From contig JAISUR010000007.1 in NCBI GenBank assembly GCA_031271975.1, forward strand, positions 1 through 38,404: a stretch of DNA of 38,404 bases. Direction: 5' to 3'. The notes under the pieces were generated by a model. The model did not search any database, was not told the origin of the DNA, and worked only from the letters and a program-made list of their open reading frames with translations. A program made the position numbers and the translations under genes. Shown here one piece after another: positions 1-7,810 of this stretch. Numbering within the stretch: the stretch's first letter is position 1; every line of letters starts with the position of its first letter. The DNA comes from Propionibacteriaceae bacterium (GTDB lineage: Bacteria > Actinomycetota > Actinomycetes > Propionibacteriales > Propionibacteriaceae).

Positions 1-659
1 CCGGCGGTGCCGACCTCGTGGTGGGCGCGCTCGACCGTCAGGCCCGCGTTCTCCAGGTTCGTGACCATGACGTCGCGCAGGTCCGCGAAGTGGTCCAGCG
101 GGGGAACCGGGAAGTAGCCACCCTTGTACTTGACCTTGTAGCCGCGGTTGCCGCCCTCTTCTTCACGTCCGGAGTTCCAGGCGCCGGCTTCGGAGTCGAT
201 GTAGTAGAACGACGCGTTCTGCTTGGTCTCGAACCGGGCGGAATCGAAGATGTAGAACTCAGCTTCGGGAGCGAAGAACGCCGTGTCGCCGATACCCGTG
301 CTGGCGAGGTAATTCTCGGCCTTGCGGGCGATATTGCGGGGGTCGCGGCTGTACGGCTCCTTGGTGAGCGGGTCGTGCACGAAGAAGTTCAACGCGAGGG
401 TCTTCTTGGTGCGGAACGGGTCCACGAACGCGGTTGTCGGGTCCGGCAACAGCGCCATGTCGGATTCGTGAATCTTCTGGAAGCCGCGAATGGACGAGCC
501 GTCGAACGCCAGGCCATCCTCGAAGACTTCCGGGCCAAAAGCCTTGGCCGGAACGGCGAAGTGCTGCAGCACACCGGGCAGGTCGCAGAAGCGGATATCA
601 ACGGTCTCGATACCTTCGCTCGCGATGAAGGCCAACAGGTCGTCGGCGCCTTGGAACAT
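1..659 (-). CDS. glnA: Glutamine synthetase type I, N-terminal part (cut by window start)
   Basis: It makes glutamine from glutamate, ammonia and ATP in the cytoplasm and is the main ammonia-assimilating enzyme. The 219 visible codons read from ATG at 659 and match the GS-I beta-grasp domain and the start of the catalytic barrel. Recognisable parts are the FDGSSIRGF segment, the metal-binding PEAEFYIFD strand, and [10 protein letters not shown] at the cut edge. The start is supported by a GGAGG ribosome site four bases upstream. The C-terminal half, including any adenylylation tyrosine, lies outside the window. The gene is transcribed away from the peptide-transport operon, and a GlnR-type box lies 50-87 bases upstream of its start, so nitrogen control is likely. 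The identification is firm; the exact paralogue is taken as the main GlnA because of length pattern and regulation. Confidence 0.96.
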   Translation of the reverse strand, partial: MFQGADDLLAFIASEGIETVDIRFCDLPGVLQHFAVPAKAFGPEVFEDGLAFDGSSIRGFQKIHESDMALLPDPTTAFVDPFRTKKTLALNFFVHDPLTKEPYSRDPRNIARKAENYLASTGIGDTAFFAPEAEFYIFDSARFETKQNASFYYIDSEAGAWNSGREEEGGNRGYKVKYKGGYFPVPPLDHFADLRDVMVTNLENAGLTVERAHHEVGTA

Positions 660-708
660 ATTTCCTCCACAGGTCAGGATTGAACTGAACTAACGCTAGG
701 CACCAGCC

Positions 709-746
709 GTAACCGAAGGGTTGCGCCGATGTTTCAGGCATGTAAC
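709..746 (-). promoter_or_regulatory. GlnR-type binding box upstream of glnA
   Basis: Read on the minus strand, four pentamers are spaced exactly six bases apart: GTTAC (746-742), GAAAC (735-731), GCAAC (724-720) and GTTAC (713-709). This is the a-b-a-b arrangement of the actinobacterial GlnR consensus (gTnAC, n6, GaAAC, repeated). The first pair fits the consensus perfectly and the second pair loosely. It lies between the glnA start and the divergent transporter gene, much closer to glnA. The pattern is seen directly; GlnR binding is inferred. Confidence 0.75.
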
Positions 747-761
747 ACGGGACGGGTGTGC

Positions 762-799
762 GGCCGGCCAGCGCCTGATATGGGACTTGGCGGCCGGCC
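762..799. repeat. Two GGCCGGCC palindromes 30 bp apart
   Basis: The 8-base palindrome GGCCGGCC occurs at 762-769 and again at 792-799, exactly 30 bases (about three helical turns) apart. Both copies are preceded by GC. They lie between the GlnR box and the start of the peptide-binding lipoprotein gene. A paired operator is possible, but such words are not rare in GC-rich DNA. No function is claimed. Confidence 0.35.
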
Positions 800-896
800 G
801 GGTGAATGACCTCACCGCTGGTCTTGGTCTACTCTTAGTCCTGTCTTTCGCTGGAGTCATCAAGAGGCTCCGCTAACCCAACCTCCAGGAGGAAAT

Positions 897-2720
897 ATGG
901 GCAAGAAGAGGATCATTTCTGTCGTGGCGGCGCTCACTGCCGGCGCACTGGGCATGTCGGCTTGCGCCGCACCCGAAGTGCAGTCGAACCTGAACGAGGA
1001 GACCACGCTCGTGGCCATGTACAACGAGTACATGTACTCGATGAACTCGCTGACCAGCTACGGCAACAACATGACCAACGTCAACTTGGTCTACCTGACC
1101 AGGGATAACTTCGTTTATTACGACGAAGACCTGAACTTGCAGGCGAATCCGAGTTACGGCACATATGAGAAGGTCTCCGACAACCCGCTGAAGGTCAAGC
1201 TGACCTACGCCGACACCGCCAAGTGGTCGGACGGGACTCCCGTCGACGCGGCGGACGCGGTCCTGGCGTGGGGCTCTCAATCGGGCGTGTTCAATAACGT
1301 GCCCTCCGAGCAACTGGCGGACATGTACAACGACGACTACACGATGAAGGAGACCGCCGATGGGCAGGTCTACTTCGACACTCAGATTTACGGTATCGAC
1401 TGGATCACGGAATTCCCGGAGGTCAGTGCTGACCTGAAGTCGGTCACCTTCACTTATTCCAAGCCCTTCGCGGACTGGGAAGCCTACATGCTGTACTTCG
1501 GTATGGGGTTGCCCGCGCACATCGTGGGCAAGCGCGCTCTTGGTGTGGAGGACGCGACGGCAGCTAAGGCAGCTGTGATCGCCGCCTTCCAGAACAAGGA
1601 CAATTCCGCGTTGTCGAAGATCGCCAATTCTTACAACTCCGATTGGAACTTCACATCCACGCCGAGCGATCCCGACCTGCTCGTCGGTTCGGGCGCGTTC
1701 GTGATCACAGAGATCAAGGCGAAGGAGTACGCGACGATGAAGCCGAATGAGAAGTACGAGGGCGACCACAAGGCACCGGTCGACGTGTTCACGCTCCGCT
1801 ACAACGAGGATCCCATGGCGCACGTCCAGGCCCTGGAAAACAAAGAAGTGCAGATTATCTACCCGATGCCGACCGCGGATGTGCTGTCGGCGGTGCAGAA
1901 GCTGAGCGATGTCGAGGTTTTCACTGATCCGGAGGGTACTTTCGAGCATGTCGACCTGACGTTCGACAACGGCGGCCCGTTCGATCCGGCGACGTACGGG
2001 GGCGACGCCGCCAAGGCACTGAAAGTGCGGCAGGCGTTCCTGAAGACGATCCCGCGGCAGACAATCGTCGACTCCATCATCGAGCCGTTGAATCCGGACG
2101 CCACCGTGCGCAACTCCTACAACATTGTCCCTGGTGCTCCGATGTACGACTCCGCGGTCGCCAGCAACGGGATGGCGGAGCAGTACGGCGAAGTCGACAT
2201 CGAGGCCGCGAAGTCGTTGCTGGCCGAGGCCGGTGTGAAGACGGCCACGGTGCGTGTGCTCTACTCGGCGACCAACCCGCGGCGCCAGCAAGAATTCAAG
2301 CTGATCAAGGAATCCGCTGAAAAGGCGGGCTTCGAGATCATCGATGGCGGCGACGAAGGTTGGGGTGGCGCCCTGGGCGGCGGCACCTACGACGCGTCGA
2401 TCTACGGCTGGGCATCCACCACCACCGGCATCACCGAGACGGCTTCGTACTACGTCGAAGGCGGCATGAACAACTACTCCGGGTACAAGAACTCCACGAT
2501 TGAGCAGCTGGAGGATCAGATCGGCACTTCGCTCGATCCCGCCGAGTGGGAGTCGCTGAACAACCAGATCGAGAAGCTGCTGGTGGATGACGCCTATGGG
2601 CTCACCCTCTATCAGTTCCCTGGCCTGACCGCCTATGACACGTCGGCGGTTTCCGGCGTCAATCCGATCGCGTTGTCACCGACGTTCTTGTGGAACTTCT
2701 GGCAATGGGAGATTCTGTAA
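897..2720 (+). CDS. Peptide ABC transporter substrate-binding lipoprotein (family 5)
   Basis: It is an extracytoplasmic solute-binding protein of the DppA/OppA family that would capture di- or oligopeptides for the permeases encoded downstream. The 607-residue product begins with a basic, hydrophobic signal (MGKKRIISVVAALTAG) and a lipobox-like MSAC at residues 20-23, so it should be a lipid-anchored surface protein. The SBP_bac_5 fold follows (for example YADTAKWSDGTPVDAADAV and the C-terminal NNYSGYKN region). AGGAGG lies just ahead of the ATG. A strong terminator-like hairpin separates it from the permease genes, which would let it be made in excess over the membrane parts. The family is certain; the exact peptide substrate is not. 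Confidence 0.92.
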   Translation: MGKKRIISVVAALTAGALGMSACAAPEVQSNLNEETTLVAMYNEYMYSMNSLTSYGNNMTNVNLVYLTRDNFVYYDEDLNLQANPSYGTYEKVSDNPLKVKLTYADTAKWSDGTPVDAADAVLAWGSQSGVFNNVPSEQLADMYNDDYTMKETADGQVYFDTQIYGIDWITEFPEVSADLKSVTFTYSKPFADWEAYMLYFGMGLPAHIVGKRALGVEDATAAKAAVIAAFQNKDNSALSKIANSYNSDWNFTSTPSDPDLLVGSGAFVITEIKAKEYATMKPNEKYEGDHKAPVDVFTLRYNEDPMAHVQALENKEVQIIYPMPTADVLSAVQKLSDVEVFTDPEGTFEHVDLTFDNGGPFDPATYGGDAAKALKVRQAFLKTIPRQTIVDSIIEPLNPDATVRNSYNIVPGAPMYDSAVASNGMAEQYGEVDIEAAKSLLAEAGVKTATVRVLYSATNPRRQQEFKLIKESAEKAGFEIIDGGDEGWGGALGGGTYDASIYGWASTTTGITETASYYVEGGMNNYSGYKNSTIEQLEDQIGTSLDPAEWESLNNQIEKLLVDDAYGLTLYQFPGLTAYDTSAVSGVNPIALSPTFLWNFWQWEIL

Positions 2721-2776
2721 ACAATCATCGGTTGACGGGCTCCATGGCGTAATCTAACGCCAAACGAAGCTCAAGG

Positions 2777-2814
2777 CCGTGGGGGCGTCGGTGAGACGCC
2801 CCCACGGGCGTTTT
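2777..2814 (+). terminator. Strong hairpin between binding protein and permease genes
   Basis: A perfect 13-base stem (2777-2789 with 2795-2807) has a five-base loop GGTGA and is followed by GCG and TTTT. It is a rho-independent terminator or mRNA-stabilising hairpin lying inside an operon. Partial read-through would give more binding protein than permease. Confidence 0.8.
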
Positions 2815-2830
2815 CGCGGAAAGGCGGTAC

Positions 2831-4357
2831 ATGCTACGGTTCCTCGCGCGCCGGTTCGCCCTGGCGCTGGGCACCTTGTTTGTGCTGTCTGTGCTTGTGC
2901 ACCTCATGGTCGACACTGCGTTGGATCCCTTGGAGGACTTGCGGCTTTCGACATCTCCCAACAAAGCCACCCTGATCGCCAACCGGGTCGCGATGCTCAA
3001 GCTCGACCAGCCCTGGATCGTGCGGTACTGGGATTGGTTCACGCAGTTCATCCAGGGCAACCCGGGCATCGCCTGGAAATCGCAGCAGAAGGTCACCGAC
3101 TTGATGTCCGGAGCAATCCAGACATCTGTCTCCCTGATCCTCATGGCGACGGTGATTGCGCTCATTCTGGGCGTTTTGGTGGGCATTGTCAGCGCCCTGC
3201 GGCAGTACACCGCGCTGGACTACTCCATCACCTTCGTCTCGTTCGTGCTCTACTCGCTGCCCATCTTTTGGGTGGCGGTGCTGCTGAAGCAGTTCCTGGC
3301 CATCGGATTGAATGATTATCTGGCTGATCCGGAGGTGAATTGGGTTCTGGTGGGTGTGCTCTCCGCGATTTCCGGCCTGTTCTGGGCCGGGGCCTTGGGC
3401 GGAGACCGCAACCGCAAGCTGCTCATCCTTGGTTTGGCGACGCTGGTCAGCTTCGGCACGCTGGCACTGATTCTCACCAGCGGCTGGCTGGACAAGCCGT
3501 CAATCGGGATCGTCGGGATAATCGTGCTGGGTGCGGCGAGCGCCGTGACGGTGACCCTGGTCTTCGCCGGCCTTGCCAACAAGCGAGCGTTGTATTCGGC
3601 GCTGGCAACCGCCGGGCTGGGTGTGGTTCTCTACTATCCGCTGCTCTACCTTTTCGCCTTCATTCCCATGAACTGGGGCTGGATACTGGGCCTGTTCGTC
3701 GTCGCCATCGGCTGCGGACTGGGCATCGGGTGGCTGTTCGGTGGCTCTGACCGCGGCGTCTCCATGCGCGGTGGTGCCATCGTCGCCATCTTCGTGTCCG
3801 TGTTGATCTTCGTCGACCGGGTGATGCAGGTGTACCCGGCCTATTACAACTCAAACACGATTCACCAACGCCCGATCGCGACCATCGGCGTGGAGACCCC
3901 GAATCTCGGTGGTGACTTCTGGGTACAGCAGTTGGATCGGTTCACCCATGTGCTGCTGCCCACCATCGCGCTGGTGCTCATCTCGTTCGCCTCGTACACC
4001 CGCTACCAGCGCGGCTCAATGCTTGAGGTCTTGTCGCAGGATTACATCCGCACAGCTCGGGCCAAGGGCCTTCCCGAACGGGTGGTCATCGTCAGGCACG
4101 CGTTGCGCAACGCCCTGATGCCGCTCGCTGCGATCATCCCAGTCGACCTGGTGACGTTGATTGGCGGTGCGGTTATCACTGAAACGATCTTCGGCTGGTC
4201 TGGCATGGGCAAACTGTTCATCGATTCACTGAAGAACGCGGAGATTTCGCCGGTTATGGCTTACGTGATGCTGACCGGAACGGTCGCGATGCTCGCCGCC
4301 TTGGCGGCCGATTTCTTGTATGCGTTGCTCGACCCGAGGATCAAGGTGGCAGCATGA
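2831..4357 (+). CDS. Peptide ABC transporter permease, DppB-like with extra membrane insert
   Basis: It is an inner-membrane permease of the DppB/OppB type, partner of the next gene. The N-terminal part (MLRFLARRFALALGTLF, then membrane helices to about residue 155) and the C-terminal part from about residue 370 (HVLLPTIALVL, then the ATPase-contacting loop DYIRTARAKGLPERVV) are typical. The protein has 508 residues, while DppB proteins usually have about 310-340. The extra length lies at about residues 165-335 and reads as six further hydrophobic helices, which is unusual for the family but might be a lineage trait. A start at ATG 2831 is supported by AAAGGCGG upstream. The gene overlaps the next one by ATGA. 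Confidence 0.9.
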   Translation: MLRFLARRFALALGTLFVLSVLVHLMVDTALDPLEDLRLSTSPNKATLIANRVAMLKLDQPWIVRYWDWFTQFIQGNPGIAWKSQQKVTDLMSGAIQTSVSLILMATVIALILGVLVGIVSALRQYTALDYSITFVSFVLYSLPIFWVAVLLKQFLAIGLNDYLADPEVNWVLVGVLSAISGLFWAGALGGDRNRKLLILGLATLVSFGTLALILTSGWLDKPSIGIVGIIVLGAASAVTVTLVFAGLANKRALYSALATAGLGVVLYYPLLYLFAFIPMNWGWILGLFVVAIGCGLGIGWLFGGSDRGVSMRGGAIVAIFVSVLIFVDRVMQVYPAYYNSNTIHQRPIATIGVETPNLGGDFWVQQLDRFTHVLLPTIALVLISFASYTRYQRGSMLEVLSQDYIRTARAKGLPERVVIVRHALRNALMPLAAIIPVDLVTLIGGAVITETIFGWSGMGKLFIDSLKNAEISPVMAYVMLTGTVAMLAALAADFLYALLDPRIKVAA

Positions 4358-5466
4358 CCGCCGCTCAGAATTCTTCCCCGCGGCCGGATGATCTCAGCCG
4401 CGGCGACAACGCAATCGAAGCCAAAGAAGTCGAGGGGCTTTCCCAGGGCCAGATCGTGCTGCGGCGGTTCTTGCGCCACAAGGGGGCAATGTCGGGGTTG
4501 GCCGTGCTTCTGTTCGTAGCTGGTTTTGCGTGCTCGGCGATGGGCATCGGGCCGATCCCAGGCTGGTGGCGATTCCAGGATCCCAATGCGACACATCCCA
4601 TGCAGAACAACGGTCAGCCCACGCTCACTTTGCCGGAATGGTTGGGCGGCCCCGGATTCACCTGGGGTGATCACCCCTTTGGCCAGGACAACATCGGCTG
4701 CGACAACTTCGCCCAAGTCATGGCGGGTGTCAAGACGTCGCTTCTGGTGATGGTGGTGTTGGGATGTACCGCTTTGATCGTCGGAGTTACCATCGGGGCC
4801 TTGGCGGGCTATTTCCGCGGTTGGCTGGATCTGTGCCTGATGCGTGTCACCGACCTGTTCATCGTGCTGCCCGTGATCGTCGTCGGATCCGTGCTTGGGA
4901 AACTGCTGTCGCAGATGGGAACGAAATTCGATTGGCCGCAGGACGTTGTGACCGCGATCAAGTACAACATGCCGCTCATTCTCGGCATCGCTCTCGGCCT
5001 GATCCTTTGGCCGCCGATGGCACGGCTGGTGCGCGGAGAGTTCCTGACGTTGCGGGAGCGTGAATTCGTGGATTCGGCGCGTGTCGCCGGGGCGTCGCAC
5101 TTGCGGATCATCGCCAAGCACATACTGCCCAACGCCGTCGGTGTGATCATCGTCAACATCACGCTGCTGATGTCTGAAGCGGTTGTGTTGGAGACGGCGC
5201 TCAGCTTCCTGGGTTTCGGCATCAGCTATCCCAATGTGTCGCTGGGCAACCTGATCTCGACCAACCAAGGCGCTTTCGCCACCCGGCCGTGGCTGTTCTG
5301 GTGGCCGGGCCTGTTCATCATCTTGATCGCGTTGTGCGTCAACTTCATCGGCGACGGGCTGCGCGACGCGTTTGATCCGCGCACGAAGCGCATCCCGTCC
5401 GTGCGCGAGATGAAGAAGGCCAAGAAGGCCGAGATCGCCGCCATTTCCCAGGGGGAGGTGGCATGA
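4354..5466 (+). CDS. Peptide ABC transporter permease, DppC-like
   Basis: It is the second permease of the peptide importer, of the DppC/OppC type, and would pair with the long DppB-like protein in the cytoplasmic membrane. The 370 residues comprise a cytoplasmic N-terminus with the OppC N-domain (GQIVLRRFLRHKGAMSGL), a first helix, a long external loop rich in Gly, Pro and Trp, then five helices. The EAA loop is seen at REREFVDSARVAGASHLRIIAKHILPN in broken form around residues 230-255. The external loop between helix 1 and the core (about residues 70-120) is long and holds the usual pore-entry FGQDNIGCDNF motif. It starts by ATGA overlap with the upstream gene and ends by ATGA overlap with the ATPase gene, so translation is coupled. 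Confidence 0.92.
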   Translation: MTAAQNSSPRPDDLSRGDNAIEAKEVEGLSQGQIVLRRFLRHKGAMSGLAVLLFVAGFACSAMGIGPIPGWWRFQDPNATHPMQNNGQPTLTLPEWLGGPGFTWGDHPFGQDNIGCDNFAQVMAGVKTSLLVMVVLGCTALIVGVTIGALAGYFRGWLDLCLMRVTDLFIVLPVIVVGSVLGKLLSQMGTKFDWPQDVVTAIKYNMPLILGIALGLILWPPMARLVRGEFLTLREREFVDSARVAGASHLRIIAKHILPNAVGVIIVNITLLMSEAVVLETALSFLGFGISYPNVSLGNLISTNQGAFATRPWLFWWPGLFIILIALCVNFIGDGLRDAFDPRTKRIPSVREMKKAKKAEIAAISQGEVA

Positions 5467-7277
5467 GCGAAGCAGTGGAGGCCGCTGGGCAGGTCGATTC
5501 CGTCCGCGAGACGCTGCAGGACGCCGTGCGCCTGTCCAAACGCATCGGCGACGAGGATGTGGCCAAGGGCGACGTCATCCTCGAAGTGCGCGACCTTGAA
5601 GTGAATTTCTGGGTGAACGGCGAATGGTTCACCGCCGCCGAACACATCGACTACGACCTGCGCGCCGGCGAAGTGCTCGCCATCGTGGGCGAGTCGGGTT
5701 CCGGCAAGACACAGTCGTCGATGAGCCTGATCGGGCTGTTGCCGCCCAACGGCCGCGCGACTGGCTCCGCGAAGCTGAAGGGCATCGAGCTGATCGGGCT
5801 GTCGGGGCGCGAACTGCGCGAAATCCGCGGCAACGAGATCGCCGTCATCTTCCAAGAGCCGATGACGGCGCTCAACCCGGTGTACACGGTCGGTTTCCAG
5901 ATCGCCGAGACGCTGCGCACCCACTACGTGATGGCCCCCGCGGACGCCAAACGCCGCGCGTTGCAACTCATGGACCTGGTCGAAATCCCAGATCCGGCCG
6001 ATTCCTACGACAAGTTCCCACACCAGCTTTCCGGCGGCCAACGCCAGCGCATCATGATCGCCCAGTCGCTGGCGTGCGACCCGAAGATGCTGATCGCCGA
6101 CGAGCCGACCACGGCCCTCGACGTCACGGTCCAGGCCGAAATCCTGAAGTTGATGCGCGAGTTGCGTGAACGCGTGGACGCCGCGATCATCCTGATCACG
6201 CACGACATGGGTGTGGTGGCCGACATGGCTGACCGCATCATCGTCATGAAAGACGGCCAGGTGGTCGAGCATGGCAGCGCGGAAGAGATCTTCCACAACC
6301 CACAACACCCCTATACGCAGGCGCTGCTGGCCGCCGTGCCACACCTGGGGACGGCCTTGAGCGACGACAATCCAGCGCTGAAAGTGTCGCTGGTGGCGCG
6401 CGACGAAGAACCGGTGCCGCTGGCGCCGGGCGATCCGGGTGCCACGCCGGCCTTGCTCATGGAGGACGTCGCCATCGACTACCCGGGCCAGGGACGCCGC
6501 AAGCCGTTCCGCGCCGCGCACCACATCAACCTGCGCGTCGACCCGGGCCGCGTCATGGGATTGGTGGGGGAGTCGGGCTCCGGCAAGACCACTATCGGGC
6601 GGGCCGCCGTAGCCCTGCTGCCCGTGGCGGCCGGCAAGATCTCCGTGGCCGGTCGCGACATCACCCACGCCAAACACGAAGACCTGTTGCCGTTCCGCCG
6701 CGACGTGGGCATCGTCTTCCAAGACCCAGGGTCGTCCCTCAACCCGCGCCTGCCCGTGGGCGAGTCGATCGGCGAACCGCTGTTCCTGCACGAGAAGCTG
6801 CGCGGCAAAGAGCTTTCCAACCGCGTCGAAGACCTGCTGGATTCCGTCGAATTGCCGCGTTCCATGCGCAACCGCTATCCGCACGAGCTTTCCGGCGGCC
6901 AGCGGCAACGCATTGGCATCGCCCGCGCCTTGGCCCTGGAACCGAAGCTGCTCATCGCGGACGAACCCACCTCGGCCCTGGACGTGTCGGTGCAAGCCCG
7001 CGTGCTGCAGCTCTTCTACGACCTGCAGGAACGCTACGGCTTCGCCTGCCTGTTCATCTCCCATGACCTGGCCGTCGTCGAGATGCTGAGTTCGCAGATC
7101 GCCGTCATGAAGGACGGCCGCCTGGTCGAGGTCGGCCCCACGCCCGAGATCATCAACAACCCGCGCCACCCTTACACGCAGCGGCTGCTAGCGGCCGTGC
7201 CCGTGCCCGACCCGGGGAAACAGCGCAAACGCCGCGAACTCCGCGACGCGATCATCGCGCAGCAAGGGATCAGTTGA
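5463..7277 (+). CDS. Fused peptide ABC transporter ATPase (DppD-DppF type)
   Basis: It is a single 604-residue chain with two ABC ATPase domains that would power the peptide permeases. Domain 1 has Walker A GESGSGKTQ, signature LSGGQRQRI and Walker B LIADEPTTALDV. Domain 2, from about residue 335, has GESGSGKTT, LSGGQRQRIGIARALAL and [13 protein letters not shown]. Each is followed by the Opp/Dpp tail (NPQHPYTQALLAAVP and NPRHPYTQRLLAAVP). The linker lacks the cysteine-rich motif that the second system's ATPase (23247-25145) carries, so the two importers are not recent duplicates of each other. It is translationally coupled to the upstream permease by ATGA and is followed by a bidirectional terminator at 7296-7315. 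Confidence 0.94.
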   Translation: MSEAVEAAGQVDSVRETLQDAVRLSKRIGDEDVAKGDVILEVRDLEVNFWVNGEWFTAAEHIDYDLRAGEVLAIVGESGSGKTQSSMSLIGLLPPNGRATGSAKLKGIELIGLSGRELREIRGNEIAVIFQEPMTALNPVYTVGFQIAETLRTHYVMAPADAKRRALQLMDLVEIPDPADSYDKFPHQLSGGQRQRIMIAQSLACDPKMLIADEPTTALDVTVQAEILKLMRELRERVDAAIILITHDMGVVADMADRIIVMKDGQVVEHGSAEEIFHNPQHPYTQALLAAVPHLGTALSDDNPALKVSLVARDEEPVPLAPGDPGATPALLMEDVAIDYPGQGRRKPFRAAHHINLRVDPGRVMGLVGESGSGKTTIGRAAVALLPVAAGKISVAGRDITHAKHEDLLPFRRDVGIVFQDPGSSLNPRLPVGESIGEPLFLHEKLRGKELSNRVEDLLDSVELPRSMRNRYPHELSGGQRQRIGIARALALEPKLLIADEPTSALDVSVQARVLQLFYDLQERYGFACLFISHDLAVVEMLSSQIAVMKDGRLVEVGPTPEIINNPRHPYTQRLLAAVPVPDPGKQRKRRELRDAIIAQQGIS

Positions 7278-7295
7278 GAATTGGCGAAACTGGGC

Positions 7296-7315
7296 AGGCG
7301 CTGTGAAACGCGCCT
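7296..7315. terminator. Bidirectional terminator between peptide operon and tRNA operon
   Basis: The arms AGGCGC (7296-7301) and GCGCCT (7310-7315) enclose an eight-base loop. The hairpin lies 19 bases after the ATPase stop codon and 6 bases beyond the 3' end of tRNA-Glu. It could end transcripts from both sides, although the T-tracts are poor. Confidence 0.5.
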
Positions 7316-7320
7316 CTTAG

Positions 7321-7393
7321 CATCCCCAAGCGGATTCGAACCGCCGTTGCAGCCTTGAAAGGGCTGAGTCCTAGGCCTCTGGACGATGGGGAC
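7321..7393 (-). tRNA. tRNA-Glu (TTC)
   Basis: The reverse strand folds as a 73-base cloverleaf. The acceptor stem is GTCCCCA with TGGGGAT, the anticodon stem CAGCC/GGCTG carries loop CTTTCAA, so the anticodon is TTC, and the T arm contains TTCGAAT. CCA is not encoded. It is the last of three tRNA genes read in the same direction, six bases from tRNA-Phe. Confidence 0.96.
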
Positions 7394-7399
7394 CCGTCG

Positions 7400-7473
7400 T
7401 GGCCAGGACCGGGATCGAACCGGTGACCTCATCCTTTTCAGGGATGCGCTACTACCATCTGAGCTACCTGGCC
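7400..7473 (-). tRNA. tRNA-Phe (GAA)
   Basis: The acceptor stem GGCCAGG pairs with CCTGGCC. The anticodon stem CATCC/GGATG carries loop CTGAAAA, giving anticodon GAA, and the T loop is TTCGATC. The D stem is slightly weak, with three good pairs (GCT with AGC). It is the middle gene of the three-tRNA operon and does not encode CCA. Confidence 0.96.
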
Positions 7474-7480
7474 GCTGGAG

Positions 7481-7554
7481 CGACCCCGACGGGACTTGAA
7501 CCCGCGACCTTCGGCGTGACAGGCCGACGCGCTAACCAACTGCGCTACGGGGCC
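7481..7554 (-). tRNA. tRNA-Asp (GTC)
   Basis: The acceptor stem GGCCCCG pairs with CGGGGTC, with discriminator G as usual for Asp. The anticodon stem TCGGC/GCCGA carries loop CTGTCAC, giving anticodon GTC. It is the first gene of the operon and lies seven bases from tRNA-Phe. Confidence 0.96.
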
Positions 7555-7566
7555 TTTACAGACCTT

Positions 7567-7584
7567 GCTGGCCCGTGGGCCAGC
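7567..7584. repeat. Perfect palindrome in the tRNA operon leader
   Basis: The arms GCTGGCCC (7567-7574) and GGGCCAGC (7577-7584) are separated by only GT. It lies between the likely promoter and the 5' end of tRNA-Asp (7554). It could be an operator, or a hairpin that helps processing of the tRNA precursor. Confidence 0.5.
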
Positions 7585-7590
7585 CGTAAA

Positions 7591-7620
7591 ACTATAGCCT
7601 ACAGGCTTGCCTGGTGCGAA
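7591..7620 (-). promoter_or_regulatory. Likely promoter of the tRNA operon
   Basis: On the minus strand there is a -35-like TTCGCA (7620-7615), an 18-base gap and a -10-like TATAGT (7596-7591). It sits 37 bases before tRNA-Asp. The -10 element is good and the -35 element is weak. Confidence 0.5.
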
Positions 7621-7631
7621 ATCCGAAATAT

Positions 7632-7776
7632 GTCATCCCGGACTCGTTCCGGTGCATGGGACTTTGTCCCAAGATCCCGGAACAGGTCCGGGATGACGGG
7701 CGGGTTTCTTCCGAAGTGTCCTCGCTTCGCTGCGGTACTTTGCGGGGTGGGGTCCGGGATCTCGGACGTAGTCCGT
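7632..7776. repeat. Modular intergenic palindromic repeat, copy 1
   Basis: The head GTCATCCCGGACTCGTTCC at 7632 and its near reverse complement at 7677-7697 form long arms. They enclose an inner hairpin TGGGAC-TTT-GTCCCA. A degenerate piece of the 44-bp unit (ACTTTGCGGGGTGG, about 7737-7750) and the block GATCTCGGACGTAGTCCG (about 7758-7775) follow. The same blocks recur in other orders near 29.0-29.3 kb and 34.9-35.0 kb. There is no coding content; the nearest gene starts at 7811. Confidence 0.8.
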
Positions 7777-7810
7777 ACGATGCCGAACCCTTGGGGGCCA
7801 TACTGGAGGC

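Noticed and set aside
807-835. A promoter (TGACCT, 17 bases, TACTCT) for the first peptide operon
   Set aside because: The -35 match is poor, so it is not listed as a feature.
7321-7554. An integrated element using the tRNA genes as attachment site
   Set aside because: No integrase and no repeated tRNA 3' end were seen in the window.
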